Positions 61,501 to 64,000 of a stretch of DNA of 64,000 nucleotides are shown here, in pieces. Numbering within the stretch: position 1 is the first letter of the stretch; every line of letters begins with the position of its first letter. The stretch spans positions 1 through 64,000 of the forward strand of contig ONLY01000009.1 in NCBI GenBank assembly GCA_900318775.1, given 5' to 3'. Source of the stretch: an uncultured Prevotellaceae bacterium. GTDB taxonomy: Bacteria > Bacteroidota > Bacteroidia > Bacteroidales > Bacteroidaceae. A program made the translations under genes and the position numbers. A model generated the notes under the pieces. It did not search any database and was not told the origin of the DNA. It was given only the letters and a program-made list of their open reading frames with translations.

Positions 61501-64000
61501 TTGACACCATAACGGTGAAAGACCCCAAGCTGACTTACAACGCCATCTACAACCGCATCTACCGTGCACCGGTGGAGGTGACCTACAAGCAGTTGGGCTA
61601 CGACTCGTTCGACTACTTCGGCGACAAGAACTACTACGCCAGCGAACTGACGGGCGAGACGGTGGAGGTGCCTCTGGCATTCCCGAACCCCGCCGACACG
61701 ACGAAGGCGGTTTACAGCTTCACGTACCCCGTGTTTAGCATTGATCGCAAATATACCATCGAGTTGCAGGTGGGCGAGAACTATCTTTACAACAACGACC
61801 CAGCCGGCAAGGTTGACATCGTCCGACTGGGCGGCGGCATGGCCATGATGCAGAACGGCATGAACCCCGGTTCATACGATGAGCCAGTGGCGATAGACAG
61901 CCTCGGACGGGCACGCTTCACCGTGCAGGCCAGCCAGACCACCAACATGAAAAAATCGCTGAAGACGGTGACCTTCACCGTGATGCGCGACGGAACCTTC
62001 CTTGAGGCTAAGCCCCTGCAGGGCTATGTGCTCAATATGTTCCCCGTTGGCGAGAGCACAGAACTTCTGACTGATGGTCAGCCTCTGCTGTTCGATATCC
62101 TGCGTGACCCGCCTGGATCCTACAGTTCGAACACGCTGGCCAAGGGCGCTACACTGAACTATTCGTACATGATGAACCTGACGCTGATGGCAGGTGTCAT
62201 GATTACCTACAAGGATGGTAAGAAACTGCAAACTTTGTCTGCCACCGTGGTGGCACCTCAAGGTTCAGGTACCGCTGTCGGTCCCATCAGTGCCGGAGAA
62301 ACACAGGAGGGATCTATTGACCAATTTATTTACTCAGCACAGGGCAGCAAGGCCTTCTCTTATACCATGGCCATCGGCAACAACATCAGCACCAGCGGCG
62401 ACCCGTCGATGGTGGGTGCAGACGCCGACCTCTACATCGGTGCGGTGCAAAACGTGGTGGTGACGCCGATGTCCACCGTCCGCGCCGTGAACAAAAAGAT
62501 GTTTGACCAGATAGCCGGTCGCCAGGGTGGCATCAACAAGGCATCTGAGATGACCAAGGACATCGACTATGGAACGGTGGTGAAGATTGCCGAGGGCGTT
62601 GATGCCAAGGGTGACAGCATCTACCTGATACGCGACGTGGCACTGGGCTATGGTCCGAAGATTCAGTCGCAGTTCATCTACTCGCAGAAGCAAATCCTGA
62701 CGCAGATTATCCCCAACAAGGCGAAGGAGATTGTCGATATGATGTTCTGTGGCACCAAGGACGAGGCGCAGGCGATAGCCGACAGGACTGGCAAGCCTGT
62801 CTATTGGTCGCTGCGCGAGCCTACCGACTCCATGTTTGCCGTGGTGAACACGCAGATTGACGGCCATGCCTACAACACGACCATTGACAAGGCCAAGCCG
62901 GGCATCAACTACATGGTGGTGATACCTAATGGCACATCGCCGGATCAGTTCAACGATGAGGTGACAGAGAAGTACCAGATCATCAAGGCCTGGACGGAGA
63001 TGATAGCCCAGAACGAGTTTGAGAAACTGCAAGCCAGCGACCTGCTGACCAACTATGACATAGCTGGTGCTCAAGGCGTGAACTACAGCGAGACCTTCGA
63101 CAGTAACTTCTCTAACTCATGGACGCACCACTTCCCCGTTGCCACCGAGGTTGACTACTTCGGCCCCGGCATCAGTTATGCCACTTCGGCCTTCTCTATT
63201 GGTGCTACCATTGTGGGCGGTATCCTTGCTTCAATGGAAGAGATGAAATATTGGAAAAGCCCTGGAGTGGCTACCTCCAAGGTGGATATTAGCAAGGACG
63301 ATGGATGGAATGCGTCGCTTGATTTCGCTGGCAAACTGAGCCAGTGGACCATTACCCCTGTGGCCTTATACCAGACGGTAGGTGCCAATTCTGAGGCTAA
63401 GGCGTTCAACCGTACGGAGAGCTTCACCATTGCCACCGACCCGATGAGCCGTCTGAGTGTGGATGTCTATCGCGTGAAGCCCCTGTATGAGTATGATAAG
63501 TCCGGGTCGTTAGTCCATAACATGATCAATCCACGGTATATCGCTAACGATTCCGTAGGTGTTACCAACATCTTTACGAACTACCAATTCGAGAAGATGA
63601 CTGATTTGGTGACCGATTTCGTGGGTAAGGAGGCTCGCGAAGATGGCCTCACAGGTCCGCGTGGCTTCGTCTTCCGTACCCGTGGCGGTGCTACTCAGAA
63701 TCCGTGGGAAGACCAGCGCACGACGAAGTTCTATGAAACGGGACGGGAACTTGATGCCCGCACGCTGAAGATTGTGAACCCGAAGATTCGCTTAGACAAG
63801 CAGGATGTGAGTGGCGTGAGCATCAACGATGCAGCCCACTTCAAGGTGTATGTGAGCAACGAGAGCGAGAAGCCCGAGGCTACCGAGGGTCTGACCGTCC
63901 TGCAGTTGTTCTCCGTTGACCAGACTAACACCAACGGTGCGAAGATTAGCGTCAACGGACAGACACTGACCACTGGCGGCATGACCATATCGGTGGTGCC
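55581..64000 (+). CDS. giant modular secreted repeat protein (C-terminus beyond window)
   Basis: One frame runs from the ATG at 55581 to the window end with no stop, at least 2,806 residues, so the 3' end is missing. Signal peptide about 1-31 (WLVLLALFAWLLPQTAAA). Residues about 32-530 are beta-rich. Then four tandem modules begin at about 531, 791, 1012 and 1228, each opening with a DW-TFRD-V-AKG-DVNA-L-ADI pattern and containing RGTFDGNGHT and GLUG-like GGFIG/AGLVG segments. They are followed by a fibronectin-III-like domain (about 1556-1640), carboxypeptidase-regulatory-like domains (GRVDGYVRFNDGTSAAG, SGYVMYDGTSIPVKGA) and a long unrecognised region to the end. Likely a surface adhesin or polymer-binding protein. 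The minus-strand frames across it are shadows. Confidence 0.85.
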   Translation, partial: MKKHQTSIRQWRPWLVLLALFAWLLPQTAAADLSYEDDPDNYTVELGGSNVIYFTAPCYDTSGADTWIQEGNLRVSVDGADPVTIFTWKSEKNIDNDNTTLKVNFSTTADGFFDITLGNSRNTFRLTKNNGGEQSVVRNSDGKTFGFSAEWMVPYNLLGKKLTFSWDVTRNGNSATVLERAVPGLATKEISMPAASAKLEPFVSLPMLSTNNPGKLEIPWFLPSDSIVSAHYEYTDDTGKRHEEKIENVKSSSILLDANVPYRNFRVVCSYKEASDKGSYLIENQGSAVQNIPVIHTPVGLTARQLDGQDLKVEVKWNIVYPDDEDLTPTDFFEVQRSITGEEKDFVTIQQLPYISVSKQSTYTFVDNTLMDDITPDMLVNGGTLDKLTYRVRRTITKDWNWAKNTCSSTKCVVDNLHLLRIANYSAKWEDERAYTVRVSWNYADEHGAVWDDRAQMVLRVAMKNRDGQPVDTQVYTLDQNDRAQCYKIISLSRSCVNYDIEMYVEQGESPLNYIIPTTENGYFNIKSYEDWVTFRDMVQAAKGEKDVNARLYADIETGINIGWEADRPYRGTFDGNGHTVKTWIDNSSADFAALFRYAKDYTIQNLHVTGTVKGGIHSAGLVGHSDASEGGRNTIQNCRVSVNVESAKTHAGGIVGHGLEAAHTITDCLFDGSIKCSSGNSAGAIIGWSNKNDGDMVTNCLEKGTYTNIKNLGMNFIHGVGAWGNGDHGSNNWTSHNWAEASQVGSRSAAELIEELGSSNWVTDNGTVVPKTNTITGITNFFFPIHTAQDWTTFRDKVQAAKGQYDVNARLYADISIENSVGLYETYPYRGTFDGNGHTLNVNISGGSLNSIAIFRFVDNATFSDLHITGNINTNQMYAGSLIGRIQNGHSVIIENCRSSITLNNSINGDATMGGFVGLVGDNGSVSFRNCKFDGIFDGANCSHIGGFIGCCLENTTETIENCLFAPASINTKPDGCQTWVRKYNSSILTIVNSYATRDFTGLVVIRTANDWTTFRDMVKNAKGQYDVNAILAADVNAGTIMVGWETENYYRGTFDGNGHTLTFSVNDHGAECLAPFRYVGNATIRNLHTAGTINNNHKFTGGLIGQVLAGSTVNIENCHSSMTLNSGVNGDATNGGFIGVIQATNSKARFTNCKFDGSFEGTNCHSNGGFVGWSDSPVTIVDCLFMPNKVTTNPESSETWARGGNCTTTNSYATKEFIHVINNTSDWEEFRNAVARRGSHSVNAILNADIKAGTSILNFKGMFDGNAHTIEMSCTMFNSANGYTIKNLHVTGAYGGDQHVAGLVTSSWNANIQNCWVSTSIHCNTTHAGGFIGHAQDSPHTINNCLFDGAISAKNDGQVDGTSYVGAFIGWGGGADNYVTNCLEDGNYYYVNHAGFCYKGSGDAWGNTGNSKNNYTYKDVSWNEVNYDGIRHSNVNSWYSKLGEGWYVSGSNVLPKMERRELWNNVGSLSASDLAKNLGSGWKVDGNKAVPVMGSSSIGATEEELEQYFTFGWTKENNKLVPATTTVEEPVYAEITKPTLPNFYHKNTGTIDKTLVTTTRQSSVLLAWNTDGNPIDYFTVMRRVKGQGDDAWKEIATFLDDMSYEDTSVSPLAIYEYKVLGVNDCEGRDSTATEVKVGECKHTGRVDGYVRFNDGTSAAGIQVDINYKGKKVMSVFTDDSGHFVADELSYQGGASVTYDVSAVGKNGEDFSPKGFSVTFDAHSNDETLREISILNGKRFSGYVMYDGTSIPVKGANFKVNGKKVYNTKGKLLETEYDGSFSFRVLPGNDTIQVVMDGHNFTNDGYFKGATGHNFTDDVAGIYFYDATKVKLAGRVVGGEDQGQKPLGNNLSTNNLGDSLTIVLTLEGDNTSWLVYDNLNPNKTEREEVVRHQRNGNKHFTSVKTQRKRMTVWPDPTTGEYELLLPPVRWKVQQVYCTGYPTLFQEGQVSEVIDLTDCLTPNTITYTGSYKDVDTITVKDPKLTYNAIYNRIYRAPVEVTYKQLGYDSFDYFGDKNYYASELTGETVEVPLAFPNPADTTKAVYSFTYPVFSIDRKYTIELQVGENYLYNNDPAGKVDIVRLGGGMAMMQNGMNPGSYDEPVAIDSLGRARFTVQASQTTNMKKSLKTVTFTVMRDGTFLEAKPLQGYVLNMFPVGESTELLTDGQPLLFDILRDPPGSYSSNTLAKGATLNYSYMMNLTLMAGVMITYKDGKKLQTLSATVVAPQGSGTAVGPISAGETQEGSIDQFIYSAQGSKAFSYTMAIGNNISTSGDPSMVGADADLYIGAVQNVVVTPMSTVRAVNKKMFDQIAGRQGGINKASEMTKDIDYGTVVKIAEGVDAKGDSIYLIRDVALGYGPKIQSQFIYSQKQILTQIIPNKAKEIVDMMFCGTKDEAQAIADRTGKPVYWSLREPTDSMFAVVNTQIDGHAYNTTIDKAKPGINYMVVIPNGTSPDQFNDEVTEKYQIIKAWTEMIAQNEFEKLQASDLLTNYDIAGAQGVNYSETFDSNFSNSWTHHFPVATEVDYFGPGISYATSAFSIGATIVGGILASMEEMKYWKSPGVATSKVDISKDDGWNASLDFAGKLSQWTITPVALYQTVGANSEAKAFNRTESFTIATDPMSRLSVDVYRVKPLYEYDKSGSLVHNMINPRYIANDSVGVTNIFTNYQFEKMTDLVTDFVGKEAREDGLTGPRGFVFRTRGGATQNPWEDQRTTKFYETGRELDARTLKIVNPKIRLDKQDVSGVSINDAAHFKVYVSNESEKPEATEGLTVLQLFSVDQTNTNGAKISVNGQTLTTGGMTISVV

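Overview
The window is a contiguous piece of a Bacteroidales chromosome, most likely Prevotella or a close relative. Three things point there. The housekeeping genes (rpsF-rpsR-rplI, rprXY, fusA2, DUF4827-glmM, DUF4924, a Cbp1-like lipoprotein) are of Bacteroidetes type. The promoters match the Bacteroidetes -7 element TAnnTTTG instead of the sigma-70 consensus. The secreted proteins are typical of gut and oral Prevotella. The species is an inference, and no rRNA gene is present to confirm it.

Layout. (1) 1-2.2 kb: a secreted alanine-rich protein that looks cut off at its C-terminus next to what may be an insertion-sequence end, then an intergenic area with a short repeat array. (2) 2.2-5.7 kb: pyruvate formate-lyase pflB and its activase pflA, separated by an IVS-like four-helix-bundle gene flanked by inverted minisatellites. 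(3) 6-21.4 kb: a rhamnose/pectin locus. It has rhaB, rhaA, an MFS transporter and rhaD, then a convergent membrane-bound propeller-AraC regulator, and then, divergent from the regulator, a secreted PL11 rhamnogalacturonan lyase translationally coupled to a GH2 enzyme. Together they would cut rhamnogalacturonan-I outside the cell, trim side chains, import rhamnose and convert it to DHAP and lactaldehyde. No SusC/SusD pair is present. (4) 21.5-30.7 kb: ribosomal protein operon, a two-membrane-segment small protein, the RprX/RprY two-component system, an EF-G paralog without the catalytic histidine, hemW with a possible leaderless mRNA, a tiny lipoprotein and an ECF sigma factor. (5) 30.7-38.9 kb: one long minus-strand gene train: esterase, LysE transporter, DUF4924, rfbD, prfC, tsaC, ClC channel, fmt. 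(6) 39-47.8 kb: ROK glucokinase; an NfeD-like/flotillin/DUF4827/glmM operon; a DUF1846 protein; a HAD phosphatase; a secreted nitroreductase. (7) 48-51.4 kb: tRNA-Pro(GGG), a palindrome array, tRNA-Lys(UUU), vsr, and a pair of uncharacterised radical-SAM-linked DNA repair genes. (8) 51.4-55 kb: AI-2E family permease, rsmI with a TTG start, a coiled-coil lipoprotein and a secreted partner. (9) 55.6 kb to the window end: one uninterrupted reading frame of more than 2,800 codons that runs off the window, encoding a giant modular secreted protein with four tandem GLUG-like modules.

Most genes are ordinary core or catabolic genes. The items most worth a second look are the giant repeat protein, the IVS-like insertion in the pfl operon, the kinase-less hybrid regulator, the GH2 enzyme lacking the usual acid/base glutamate, the EF-G paralog, the Vsr/radical SAM repair cluster, and two short-palindrome arrays of nearly the same period.
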